Below the pieces are notes generated by a model. That model searched no databases and was not told the DNA's origin. It saw only the letters and a program-made list of their open reading frames with translations. Position numbers and translations under genes: made by a program. 64,000 nt of DNA from an uncultured Pseudokineococcus sp. (GTDB lineage Bacteria; Actinomycetota; Actinomycetes; Actinomycetales; Quadrisphaeraceae): positions 310,001-374,000 of the forward strand of contig NZ_CANMAA010000001.1 in assembly GCF_947495735.1 (NCBI RefSeq). The letters are read 5' to 3'. This document shows positions 50,761 through 60,159 of the stretch, piece by piece (position 1 is the stretch's first letter; the number at the start of each line of letters is the position of its first letter).

Positions 50761-52230
50761 ATGAGCGCACCCACCGTCGACCGCGCGGCGACGACGCCGC
50801 CCGCCGCCCCCGCGCCCGGCAGCGGGGTGGTGACCGCCGCCACCGCGCACGAGCACGTGGCGGCGCACATGCTCGACGACGGCCTCGGGCTCGTCCTGGA
50901 CCTGGCGGCCTCGCGCGGCTCGCGCCTCGTCGACGCGCGCGACGGCAGCTCCTACCTCGACATGTTCACGTTCTTCGCCTCCTCGGCCCTGGGCATGAAC
51001 CACCCGGACGTCGCCGAGGACGAGGACTTCGCGGCCGAGCTCCTGCGCTCGGCGCTGTCCAAGCCGAGCAACTCCGACATCGTCACGGTCGAGCGCGCGC
51101 AGTTCGTCGACGTCTTCGCCCGGGTCCTCGGCGTCCCCGAGCTGCCGCACCTGTTCTTCGTGGAGGGCGGCGGCCTCGCCGTCGAGAACGCCCTCAAGAC
51201 GGCCTTCGACTGGAAGAGCCGCTGGAACGAGAGCCACGGCCTGGACCCGGCGCTGGGCACGAAGGTGCTGCACCTGCGCCAGGCCTTCCACGGCCGCACC
51301 GGCTACACGATGTCCCTGACCAACACCGACCCGAACAAGGTCGCGCGCTTCCCGCAGTTCGACTGGCCGCGCATCGACAACCCCCACCCGGTCGAGGGCG
51401 AGGACGAGGCCGTCCTGCGCGCCCGCGAGGACGCCGCCCTGGCGCAGGCCCGTGCTGCGTTCGAGGCCGCCCCCCACGACGTCGCGTGCGCGATCGTCGA
51501 GCCGATCCAGGGCGAGGGCGGGGACAACCACCTCACCCCGCGCTTCCTGCAGGGTCTGCAGGCCCTCTGCCACGAGTTCGACGCCCTGTTCGTCTGCGAC
51601 GAGGTGCAGACGGGCTGCGGCCTGACCGGCACGGCGTGGGCGCACACCCAGCTCGGCCTCGAGCCCGACGTCGTCGCCTTCGGCAAGAAGACGCAGGTCT
51701 GCGGGATCATGGCCGGTCGTCGCGTGGACCTCGTGCCCGACAACGTCTTCCGCGTCTCCAGCCGGATCAACTCCACCTGGGGCGGAGGTCTCGTCGACAT
51801 GGTGCGCGCGCGCCGGATCCTCGAGGTGTGCGAGCGCGACGACCTCTTCGCCGGTGCGGCCCGCGCCGGGGAGCACCTGCGCGCCGGGCTCCGCGACCTC
51901 GCCTCCCGGCACCCCGAGGTCACCGACGTGCGCGGTCGCGGCCTGATGTGCGCCTTCGACCTGCCCGACGGCGAGCGCCGCGGGGCGCTGCTCGCCCACC
52001 TCGAGGAGCACGAGCACGTGCTCGCGCTCGGCTGCGGCTCGCGCAGCGTCCGCTTCCGCCCGGCGCTGACGGTGTCCACCGCGGAGCTGGACGAGGCCCT
52101 CGCGGCGGTCGACCGCTCCCTGGCGGCCCTGGCCGGCGCGGCGGCGGGTGACACGGCGATGGCCGGCGCCGCCGCGGGCGCGTCGGTCGGGACGCCGGCA
52201 CCGGGCGGACCGTCGGGGGAGCCGTCCTGA
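50761..52230 (+). CDS. lat: L-lysine 6-transaminase
   Basis: Class III PLP aminotransferase that moves the epsilon-amino group of L-lysine to 2-oxoglutarate, giving 2-aminoadipate 6-semialdehyde (in equilibrium with piperideine-6-carboxylate). The 489-residue product carries LDMFTFFASSALGMNHPD, FFVEGGGLAVENALKTAFDW, HGRTGYTMSLTNTDPNK, EPIQGEGGDNHLTP, CDEVQTGCGLTGTAW and the PLP Lys in VVAFGKKTQVCGIM, all specific to Lat. The C-terminal 30 residues are an Ala/Gly-rich tail. The stop overlaps the putative CTG start of hglS. First gene of a lysine-to-2-hydroxyglutarate set. Confidence 0.95.
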   Translation: MSAPTVDRAATTPPAAPAPGSGVVTAATAHEHVAAHMLDDGLGLVLDLAASRGSRLVDARDGSSYLDMFTFFASSALGMNHPDVAEDEDFAAELLRSALSKPSNSDIVTVERAQFVDVFARVLGVPELPHLFFVEGGGLAVENALKTAFDWKSRWNESHGLDPALGTKVLHLRQAFHGRTGYTMSLTNTDPNKVARFPQFDWPRIDNPHPVEGEDEAVLRAREDAALAQARAAFEAAPHDVACAIVEPIQGEGGDNHLTPRFLQGLQALCHEFDALFVCDEVQTGCGLTGTAWAHTQLGLEPDVVAFGKKTQVCGIMAGRRVDLVPDNVFRVSSRINSTWGGGLVDMVRARRILEVCERDDLFAGAARAGEHLRAGLRDLASRHPEVTDVRGRGLMCAFDLPDGERRGALLAHLEEHEHVLALGCGSRSVRFRPALTVSTAELDEALAAVDRSLAALAGAAAGDTAMAGAAAGASVGTPAPGGPSGEPS

Positions 52231-53624
52231 CCGGGGTAGCGGGGTTCGTCGGGACGACCGAGCTGCGGGCCCGCTTCGCCGCCGCGCTCTCCGCGCTGTA
52301 CGCCACCGAGGTGCCCGCCTACGGCACGCTCGTCGAGGTCGCCGGCCAGGTCAACGCCGACGTCCTGGCCCAGGACCCGGCCGCGGCGCAGGCGCTCGGC
52401 AGCATCGAGCGCGTCACCGCGGAGCGGCACGGCGCCATCCGCGTGGGCACGGCGCGCGAGCTGGGGCAGGTCGGGCAGGTGTTCGCGGCCCTCGGCATGA
52501 GGCCGGTGGGCTTCTACGACCTGCGGGAGGCGGGGCAGCCCGTGCCGGTGGTCTCGACGGCCTTCCGGCCCGTCGACGACGACGAGCTGGCCGCCAACCC
52601 CTTCCGCGTCTTCACCTCCGTGCTCGCCACGGACGACCGCCGCTTCTTCGACGCGGACCTCCAGGCCCGGCTCGAGGAGCGCCTGGAGGCGCGTGAGCTC
52701 TTCAGCCCGCTGCTGCTCACCCTCTCCGCCCGGGCCGAGGAGGACGGCGGGCTCGCGCCGGAGGACGCCGACGCCCTCGTCCGGCTGGCGACCGCGGCCT
52801 TCGCGCTCTCGCCCGAGCCCGTCGACGCCGCGTGGTACGCCGAGCTGGAGCGGGTCTCCGGCGTCGCCGCGGACATCGGCGGCGTCGGGTCCACCCACGT
52901 CAACCACCTGACGCCGCGGGTGCTCGACATCGACGCGCTGTACGCCCGGATGACCGGGCGCGGGGTCGCGATGATCGACGCCATCCAGGGTCCGCCCGGC
53001 GGTGGTGCGCCGGTCCTGCTGCGCCAGACGAGCTTCCGCGCGCTGTCGGAGCCGCGGGCGATGCGCGACCCCGACGGCTCCGTGCGCGCCGGGTCCCTGC
53101 GCGTGCGCTTCGGCGAGGTGGAGGCCCGCGGCTGCGCCCTGACCCCGGCGGGGCGGGCCCGCTACGACGCCTGGATGGCGGCCGGCGGCACGCCCTCCGA
53201 GCAGGACCGCCTGTGGCGCAGCCTGATCCCGGACGACCCCGACGAGCAGGCCGCTGCCGGGCTCACCAGCGTGCGGTGGGTGCCGGTGGCCGACCGCCCG
53301 CGCGACGGCGCCGTCCCCGCGGCCGACCTGGCGCGCCTGCTCGCCGACGGGTGGGTGCGCGCCGAGCCCGTCGTCTACGAGGACTTCCTGCCCGCCTCGG
53401 CGGCGGGGATCTTCGCGTCCAACCTGGACGGGACGGGGGAGCGGGACGCCTCGGCGGGCCGCAGCCACCGCGACGCCGGCTGGCTGGCCGACGCGCTCGG
53501 CCGCGAGGTCCTCGAGCCGGCGGACCTGTACGCCGCCACGAGCGCGGCGAGCGCGGCCGAGGTGGCGCGCGTGCTGGACCTGCCCCCGCTCGAGCAGCCC
53601 GTCGCACCGTCGGCTCCCGCCTGA
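52227..53624 (+). CDS. hglS: 2-oxoadipate dioxygenase/decarboxylase (HglS, DUF1338)
   Basis: Fe(II) enzyme that converts 2-oxoadipate to D-2-hydroxyglutarate with loss of CO2. The metal ligands are seen: His in VTAERHGAIRVGT, His in GSTHVNHLTPRVLDID and Glu in RFGEVEARGCALTP. There is no ATG or GTG where the family begins. The homologous N-terminus (FVGTTELRARFAAALSALYA) lies upstream of the first GTG (52311), and the only fitting start is CTG at 52227, overlapping the lat stop (CTGA) with GGGGGAG 5 nt upstream. This gives 465 residues, the usual family length. Coupled with lat, it places 2-oxoadipate downstream of lysine. Confidence 0.9.
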   Translation: MTGVAGFVGTTELRARFAAALSALYATEVPAYGTLVEVAGQVNADVLAQDPAAAQALGSIERVTAERHGAIRVGTARELGQVGQVFAALGMRPVGFYDLREAGQPVPVVSTAFRPVDDDELAANPFRVFTSVLATDDRRFFDADLQARLEERLEARELFSPLLLTLSARAEEDGGLAPEDADALVRLATAAFALSPEPVDAAWYAELERVSGVAADIGGVGSTHVNHLTPRVLDIDALYARMTGRGVAMIDAIQGPPGGGAPVLLRQTSFRALSEPRAMRDPDGSVRAGSLRVRFGEVEARGCALTPAGRARYDAWMAAGGTPSEQDRLWRSLIPDDPDEQAAAGLTSVRWVPVADRPRDGAVPAADLARLLADGWVRAEPVVYEDFLPASAAGIFASNLDGTGERDASAGRSHRDAGWLADALGREVLEPADLYAATSAASAAEVARVLDLPPLEQPVAPSAPA

Positions 53625-53751
53625 CACGCTCGCCCACGAGAACCGGGGCGTCCCGGCGGACCGCCGTCCCCGACGACCCGGGCGCCGCACCCGCCACCCG
53701 CGGTGCGGCGCGACCGCCCCCGCACCGACCACTCCCACCGGAGGAACCACC

Positions 53752-55407
53752 GTGACCAGCCCTGAGCCCCCCACCCCCGGCCGCACCCCCGAGGGCGAGC
53801 CGCTCGAGGGGGCGCTCGCCGAGCCGGGGGGCCCGGCCGGCGCCGCCCTCGGCCTCGTCGCCGGCACCGACGAGATCCGCGAGCGCGCTCTGGCCGCGCT
53901 GCGGGCCTGCGGCGTCGACATCGACGGCCTGCGCGCCGAGGGCGAGGGCGCGGCCGCCCGCGGCGCGGCCGTCGTCACCGCACGCACCCCGGTGACGGGG
54001 GAGGACCTGCTGCCCCTGCCGGCCACGAGCGCCGACGGCGTCGAGGCCGCCGTCACCCTGGCCACGGGCGCCTTCGGCGTCTGGCGCACCACGCCCGCAC
54101 CGGTGCGCGGCTTCCTCGTCAAGCGCCTCGGGGAGCTGCTGGTCGACCACCTCGACGACCTCGCCGTGCTCGTGACGACCGAGGTCGGCAAGACGCCGTC
54201 CGAGGCGCGCGGCGAGGTGCAGGAGATGGTCGACGTCTGCGACCTCGCCGTCGGCCTCTCGCGCCAGCTGACCGGGCGCACCATGCCGTCGGAGCGGCCC
54301 GGGCACCGCCTCATGGAGACCTGGCACCCCCTGGGGCCGGTCGCCGTCATCAGCGCCTTCAACTTCCCCGTCGCCGTCTGGGCGTGGAACAGCGCCCTGG
54401 CGCTCGTGTGCGGGGACCCGGTCGTGTGGAAGCCCTCGGAGCTGACGCCGCTGACCGCGCTGGCGTGCACCGCGCTCGCCGAGCGGGCGGCCCGGGAGAG
54501 CGGCGCCCCGGAGGGCCTCGTCCCGCTCGTGCTCGGCGGTGCCGAGGTCGGGAAGGCCCTGGTCGACGACGCCCGCGTCCCCCTGGTGTCGGCGACGGGC
54601 TCGGTCCCCATGGGCCGGGACGTCGGCGCCCGCGTCGCCGGCCGGTTCGGCCGGACGCTGCTGGAGCTCGGGGGCAACAACGCCGCCGTCGTCGCGCCCT
54701 CGGCCGACCTGGACCTCGCCGTGCGCGGCATCGTCTTCGCGGCCGCGGGGACCGCGGGCCAGCGCTGCACCACGCTGCGCCGCCTGCTCGTGCACTCCTC
54801 GGTCGTCGACGAGCTGCTGGCGCGGCTCGTGGACGTCTACCGACGGCTGCCCGTGGGCGACCCATCGGCGCCGGGCGCTCTGGTCGGGCCGCTGGTGGCG
54901 CCCCGCGCGCACGAGGCGATGGAGCGGGCCCTCGAGGCGGCCCGCGCCGACGGCGGCGAGGTGCTCGTCGGCGGCGAGCGCGTCCTCGTCGAGGAGGCGC
55001 CCGCGGCCCGCTACGTGCGCCCGGCCGTCGTGCGGATGCCGGCCCAGACCGACGTCGTGCGCGCCGAGACCTTCGCGCCGGTGCTCTACGTCCTCACCTA
55101 CGACGACCTCGACGAGGCGATCGCCCTGCAGAACGACGTCCCGCAGGGGCTCTCGAGCGCGATCTTCACCCTCGACGCCCGCGAGGCTGAGCGCTTCATG
55201 GCCGCCGACGGCTCGGACTGCGGCATCGTCAACGTCAACATCGGCACCTCGGGGGCCGAGATCGGCGGCGCCTTCGGGGGCGAGAAGGAGACCGGGGGCG
55301 GTCGGGAGTCGGGCTCGGACTCCTGGCGCGCGTACATGCGCCGGGCCACCAACACGGTGAACTACAGCCGCGAGCTGCCGCTGGCCCAGGGCGTCGACTT
55401 CGGCTGA
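53752..55407 (+). CDS. ALDH7-type aldehyde dehydrogenase (2-aminoadipate semialdehyde / piperideine-6-carboxylate dehydrogenase)
   Basis: NAD(P)-dependent dehydrogenase, 551 residues. Segments WHPLGPVAVISAFNFPVAVW, LLELGGNNAAVVAPSADLDL (catalytic Glu) and AGTAGQRCTTLRRLLVHSSV (catalytic Cys, about 341) are those of the antiquitin/AmaB group, which oxidises 2-aminoadipate 6-semialdehyde, the product of Lat. The first 60 residues are an Ala/Gly/Pro-rich extension. GTG start with GGAGGA upstream, 127 nt after hglS; probably the same transcript. The aminotransferase needed between 2-aminoadipate and 2-oxoadipate is not in the window. A 14-bp hairpin follows. Confidence 0.92.
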   Translation: MTSPEPPTPGRTPEGEPLEGALAEPGGPAGAALGLVAGTDEIRERALAALRACGVDIDGLRAEGEGAAARGAAVVTARTPVTGEDLLPLPATSADGVEAAVTLATGAFGVWRTTPAPVRGFLVKRLGELLVDHLDDLAVLVTTEVGKTPSEARGEVQEMVDVCDLAVGLSRQLTGRTMPSERPGHRLMETWHPLGPVAVISAFNFPVAVWAWNSALALVCGDPVVWKPSELTPLTALACTALAERAARESGAPEGLVPLVLGGAEVGKALVDDARVPLVSATGSVPMGRDVGARVAGRFGRTLLELGGNNAAVVAPSADLDLAVRGIVFAAAGTAGQRCTTLRRLLVHSSVVDELLARLVDVYRRLPVGDPSAPGALVGPLVAPRAHEAMERALEAARADGGEVLVGGERVLVEEAPAARYVRPAVVRMPAQTDVVRAETFAPVLYVLTYDDLDEAIALQNDVPQGLSSAIFTLDAREAERFMAADGSDCGIVNVNIGTSGAEIGGAFGGEKETGGGRESGSDSWRAYMRRATNTVNYSRELPLAQGVDFG

Positions 55408-55423
55408 ACGCCCGCCCGGTCCT

Positions 55424-55458
55424 GAGACGCCCGTCCCGCATCCTGGGACGGGCGTCTC
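55424..55458 (+). terminator. Terminator of the lysine-degradation genes
   Basis: A perfect 14-bp stem (GAGACGCCCGTCCC and complement) with a 7-nt loop, 16 nt after the dehydrogenase stop and just ahead of the ilvBNC promoter. Confidence 0.8.
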
Positions 55459-55463
55459 GTCGG

Positions 55464-55492
55464 TTGACGACGCCCGGCCGCAGGAGCACTGT
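55464..55492 (+). promoter_or_regulatory. Promoter of the ilv leader
   Basis: TTGACG (55464-55469), a 17-nt spacer and CACTGT (55487-55492), ending 7 nt before the ATG of the leader peptide, which would make its mRNA leaderless. Confidence 0.7.
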
Positions 55493-55499
55493 TGGCCCC

Positions 55500-55544
55500 A
55501 TGTCGAGCCAGCAGGGCCTCCTCGTAGTTCCCGGGCGTGCGTGA
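55500..55544 (+). CDS. ilvBNC leader peptide with Leu-Leu-Val-Val
   Basis: A 14-residue reading frame, MSSQQGLLVVPGRA, with four consecutive branched-chain codons (CTC CTC GTA GTT). It begins 7 nt after a good -10 box and lies 222 nt upstream of ilvB. GTA and GTT are rare choices in this GC-rich DNA, as expected of codons meant to stall ribosomes when charged Val-tRNA is scarce. It is followed by GC-rich hairpins that could act as attenuator. This organisation is the classical transcription-attenuation layout of ilv operons. Confidence 0.7.
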   Translation: MSSQQGLLVVPGRA

Positions 55545-55640
55545 GCCCACCGCCCTGACGGCTCCGCACGCGACCCCTCGAACCGCCCGCGCCCCGCGCA
55601 GGCCGAGGGGTCTCGTCATGTCCGGGCCCTGACGGGCCCG
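55545..55640 (+). promoter_or_regulatory. Possible attenuator hairpins of ilvBNC
   Basis: GACCCCTCG (55572-55580) pairs with CGAGGGGTC (55604-55612) over a 23-nt loop, and CGGGCCC/GGGCCCG (55623-55640) form a second stem. The 125 nt between here and ilvB contain more small GC hairpins and the Shine-Dalgarno GGAGGA; no other gene is visible in this 358-bp gap. Alternative pairings were not computed. Confidence 0.45.
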
Positions 55641-55765
55641 CCGGCACGACCAGGCACGATGAGCACCAGGAACGAGCACCACGGCACCACGAGCAGCACC
55701 GGGCCCTCCTGGGCCCATCGGAGCCCCTCGGGGCCCCGTCGACACCACTCGCGTGGAGGACAGCC

Positions 55766-57736
55766 ATGGCCAGCGCCGACCAGCGCACCGCCCCTCGTCC
55801 GGGACCCCGCCCCGCGCCCCCGGCGCACTCGCAGGTCACGGTCGGGCAGGCGCGCCCGGCCGACCCGGCACCGACCGACGAGCACGGCGAGCCGATGACC
55901 GGGGCCCAGAGCCTCGTCCGCTCGCTGGAGGCGGCCGACGTCGAGGTCGTCTTCGGCATCCCGGGCGGCGCCATCCTGCCCGCGTACGACCCGCTGCTCG
56001 ACAGCCCGACGGTGCGCCACATCCTGGTGCGCCACGAGCAGGGCGCCGGCCACGCCGCCCAGGGCTACGCGCAGGCCACCGGCCGCGTCGGCGTCTGCAT
56101 GGCCACCTCGGGCCCGGGCGCCACGAACCTCGTCACCGCGATCGCCGACGCCCACATGGACTCGATCCCCATGGTCGCCATCACCGGGCAGGTCTCGTCG
56201 GCCGCGATCGGCACCGACGCCTTCCAGGAGGCCGACATCGTCGGGATGACGATGCCGGTGACCAAGCACAACTTCCTCGTCACCGACCCCCGGGACATCC
56301 CGCGGACGATCGCCGAGGCCTTCCACATCGCCTCCACCGGGCGGCCCGGGCCGGTCCTGGTGGACATCTCCAAGGACGCCCTCCAGGCGCGGACGACCTT
56401 CCGCTGGCCCACCCGCCTGGACCTGCCGGGCTACCGGCCCACCACCACCCCGCACCGGCGCCAGGTGCGCGAGGCCGCGAAGATGCTGGCGGCGGCCGAG
56501 CGCCCCGTCCTCTACGTGGGCGGCGGCGTCCTCAAGGCGCACGCCGCGGCCGAGCTGGCCGAGCTCGTCGAGCTCTCCGGCGCCCCCGTCGTCACGACGC
56601 TGATGGCCCGGGGCGCCCTGCCGGACAGCCACCCGAGCAACCTCGGCATGCCGGGGATGCACGGCACCGTCGCCGCCGTGACGGCGCTGCAGAAGGCCGA
56701 CCTCCTCGTCGCCCTCGGCTCGCGCTTCGACGACCGCGTGACCGGCAAGCTCTCCAGCTTCGCGCCGGACGCCCGGGTCGTCCACGCCGACGTCGACCCC
56801 GCCGAGATCGGCAAGAACCGGGTCGTGGACGTGCCGATCGTCGGGGACGCGCGCGAGGTCCTCGCCGAGCTGGTGCCGGCCCTGCGCGCCGAGCACGCCG
56901 ACGGCTCCCGCGCCGACCTGGCGGAGTGGTGGCGCCAGCTCGACCAGCTGCGCCGCACCTACCCGCTCGGCTACGCCGAGGCCGAGGACGGCTCGCTGGC
57001 CCCCCAGCGGGTCATCGCCCGCCTCGGGGAGATCGCCGGTCCGGAGGCGATCTACGTCTCCGGCGTCGGCCAGCACCAGATGTGGGCCGCCCAGTTCATC
57101 GGCTACGAGCGCCCCGGGAGCTGGATCAACTCCGGCGGCCTCGGCACGATGGGCTTCGCCGTGCCCGCGGCGATGGGCGCCAAGGTCGGCGACCCCGACC
57201 GCGTCGTCTGGGCCGTGGACGGCGACGGCTGCTTCCAGATGACCAACCAGGAGCTCGCCACCTGCGCCCTGAACGGCATCCCCATCAAGGTCGCCGTCAT
57301 CAACAACTCCAGCCTGGGCATGGTGCGCCAGTGGCAGACCCTCTTCTACGAGGGCCGCTACTCCAACACCGACCTGCACACCGGCGCGGCGGTCGAGATG
57401 GGCCAGCGCATCCCCGACTTCGTCAAGCTCGCCGACGCCTACGGGTGCGTGGGGCTGCGCTGCGAGCGCCCCGAGGACCTCGACGCGACGATCGAGGCGG
57501 CCATGGCCGTCACCGACCGACCCGTCGTCGTGGACTTCGTCGTCCACCGCGACGCCATGGTGTGGCCGATGGTCGCCGCCGGCGTCAGCAACGACGAGAT
57601 CCAGTACGCGCGCGGCGTCTCGCCGGAGTGGGACCGCGACGAGGAGACGAGCACCGAGGACGACACCGCCCCCACCCCGACCGGCCCCGGCGTCGCCCTC
57701 GAGGACGTGGTGGGCGACGAGGAGGGGCAGCGATGA
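55766..57736 (+). CDS. ilvB: Acetolactate synthase large subunit
   Basis: Thiamine-diphosphate enzyme making acetolactate or acetohydroxybutyrate, first common step of valine, leucine and isoleucine synthesis. The 656-residue product has [15 protein letters not shown], the TPP Glu in [15 protein letters not shown] (about residue 95), [18 protein letters not shown], the FAD domain, and the TPP/Mg motif [17 protein letters not shown] ending at [13 protein letters not shown]. About 45 N-terminal residues precede the conserved [11 protein letters not shown], as in mycobacterial IlvB. The ATG has GGAGGA 5 nt upstream; its stop overlaps ilvN (ATGA). Confidence 0.97.
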   Translation: MASADQRTAPRPGPRPAPPAHSQVTVGQARPADPAPTDEHGEPMTGAQSLVRSLEAADVEVVFGIPGGAILPAYDPLLDSPTVRHILVRHEQGAGHAAQGYAQATGRVGVCMATSGPGATNLVTAIADAHMDSIPMVAITGQVSSAAIGTDAFQEADIVGMTMPVTKHNFLVTDPRDIPRTIAEAFHIASTGRPGPVLVDISKDALQARTTFRWPTRLDLPGYRPTTTPHRRQVREAAKMLAAAERPVLYVGGGVLKAHAAAELAELVELSGAPVVTTLMARGALPDSHPSNLGMPGMHGTVAAVTALQKADLLVALGSRFDDRVTGKLSSFAPDARVVHADVDPAEIGKNRVVDVPIVGDAREVLAELVPALRAEHADGSRADLAEWWRQLDQLRRTYPLGYAEAEDGSLAPQRVIARLGEIAGPEAIYVSGVGQHQMWAAQFIGYERPGSWINSGGLGTMGFAVPAAMGAKVGDPDRVVWAVDGDGCFQMTNQELATCALNGIPIKVAVINNSSLGMVRQWQTLFYEGRYSNTDLHTGAAVEMGQRIPDFVKLADAYGCVGLRCERPEDLDATIEAAMAVTDRPVVVDFVVHRDAMVWPMVAAGVSNDEIQYARGVSPEWDRDEETSTEDDTAPTPTGPGVALEDVVGDEEGQR

Positions 57737-58299
57737 CGCTCCTGCAGCCGGCCCAGCAGGCCGGGCGGCCGTCGACGACGCGCCACACGCTCTCCGTCCT
57801 GGTCCAGGACGTCCCGGGCGTGCTCGCCCGGGTCGCCGGGCTCTTCTCCCGGCGCGGCTTCAACATCGTCAGCCTCGCGGTCGGACCCACCGAGCAGGTC
57901 GGGGTCTCGCGGATGACGGTCGTCGTCGACGTCGAGTCCCTGCCGCTCGAGCAGGTGGTCAAGCAGCTCAACAAGCTCGTCAACGTGCTCAAGATCGTCG
58001 AGCTCGACCCGGGTGCGGCCGTCCAGCGCGAGCTGCTGCTCGTCAAGGTGCGCGCCGACGCGACCACCCGCTCGCAGGTGCTCGACGTCGTGCAGCTCTT
58101 CCGCGCGCACGTCGTCGACGTCGCGCCGGAGGCCCTGACGATCGAGACCACCGGCGAGCCCGACAAGATCGCGGCGCTGCTGCGCATGCTCGAGCCCTTC
58201 GGGGTCCGCGAGCTCGTGCAGTCCGGCCAGGTGGCCCTCGCCCGCGGCTCGCGGGCGATGACCGACCGCGCCTCCGACCGGCCGCTCCGCTCCGCCTGA
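57733..58299 (+). CDS. ilvN: Acetolactate synthase small (regulatory) subunit
   Basis: Regulatory subunit that activates IlvB and gives feedback inhibition by valine. The 188-residue protein has the ACT domain [20 protein letters not shown] followed by [16 protein letters not shown], and the C-terminal domain [20 protein letters not shown] ending in [18 protein letters not shown]. The start overlaps the ilvB stop by 4 nt. It is followed 84 nt later by ilvC. Confidence 0.97.
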   Translation: MTLLQPAQQAGRPSTTRHTLSVLVQDVPGVLARVAGLFSRRGFNIVSLAVGPTEQVGVSRMTVVVDVESLPLEQVVKQLNKLVNVLKIVELDPGAAVQRELLLVKVRADATTRSQVLDVVQLFRAHVVDVAPEALTIETTGEPDKIAALLRMLEPFGVRELVQSGQVALARGSRAMTDRASDRPLRSA

Positions 58300-59409
<1,110 letters not shown>

Positions 59410-59443
59410 TGCCGCCGACGAGCTCATCCGGCTCGCGGCCCTG

Positions 59444-59484
59444 ACGAACGGCGTGGTCCCCCGCGGGGGGACCACGCCGTTCGT
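59444..59484 (+). terminator. Terminator of ilvBNC
   Basis: A perfect 18-bp stem (ACGAACGGCGTGGTCCCC and complement) with a 5-nt loop, 34 nt after the ilvC stop. Confidence 0.85.
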
Positions 59485-59518
59485 GCGTCCGGGCCGGGCG
59501 AGGAGGAAGACTGGTGCC

Positions 59519-60082
59519 ATGGACGACGTCGACCCGCGCAGCTCCGCCACCGGCAGCGAGATCAACCGCTTCTGGGAGACCGCCCGCGGCCGGGCGGGCC
59601 TGGGCCGGCTGGCCGTCGTCACGGGCGTGAGCGCCGCGACCGCCGTGCCGCCGCCCGCCTGGGCGTTCGGCGCGACGCCGGAGCAGGCCGACGAGCTGCT
59701 CGCCCTCGTGCTCGACGGCACCAAGACGGCCACCGCCAGCGCGCACTGGGAGTACGAGGCCGAGGGCGAGGCGCTCCCGAGCCCCGGCGACCTGTCGATC
59801 GTCCTCGACGGCGCCGGGCACCCCCGTGCGCTCGTGCGGACGACGGCGGTCGCCGTCGTGCCCTTCTCGCAGGTGGGGGAGGAGCACGCCCGCGCCGAGG
59901 GCGAGGGCGACCTCTCCCTGGCGCACTGGCGCGACGTCCACCAGCGCTTCTTCACCGCGACGCTGGCCGAGGTCGGGCGCCCCTTCGACGACGCGATGCC
60001 CGTGGTGTGCGAGACGCTCGAGCTGCTCTACCCGAGGCGGCGAGGGGCGCGCGAGCGCTCCCCGGAGCTCGTGGACGCCTGA
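59519..60082 (+). CDS. ASCH domain protein
   Basis: A 187-residue protein of the ASCH/DUF984 type: FWETARGRAGLG near the N-terminus, WAFGATPEQADELLALVLDG, then TKTATASAHWEYEAEGEALP, PGDLSIVLDGAGHPRALVRT and a C-terminal LAHWRDVHQRFF helix, all usual for the group. The ASCH fold resembles PUA RNA-binding domains, and some members cleave acyl-cytidines; the role here is not known. ATG 6 nt after AAGACT; an AGGAGG 12 nt upstream could serve instead. It converges on sdhA across a hairpin. Confidence 0.86.
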   Translation: MDDVDPRSSATGSEINRFWETARGRAGLGRLAVVTGVSAATAVPPPAWAFGATPEQADELLALVLDGTKTATASAHWEYEAEGEALPSPGDLSIVLDGAGHPRALVRTTAVAVVPFSQVGEEHARAEGEGDLSLAHWRDVHQRFFTATLAEVGRPFDDAMPVVCETLELLYPRRRGARERSPELVDA

Positions 60083-60104
60083 GCGGCGCTCCGCGCCGAC
60101 GCGA

Positions 60105-60138
60105 GACGCCCGCCCCGGCAGCAGCCGGGGCGGGCGTC
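60105..60138. terminator. Bidirectional terminator between the ASCH gene and sdhA
   Basis: A perfect 15-bp stem (GACGCCCGCCCCGGC and complement) with an AGCA loop, between convergent genes, 22 nt from each stop. Confidence 0.82.
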
Positions 60139-60159
60139 GTCGTCAGCGGGCGAGGGGCG

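Noticed and set aside
55619-55633. Four-residue frame ATG TCC GGG CCC TGA upstream of ilvB as leader peptide
   Set aside because: No branched-chain codons; the frame at 55500 has LLVV and a promoter at the correct distance.
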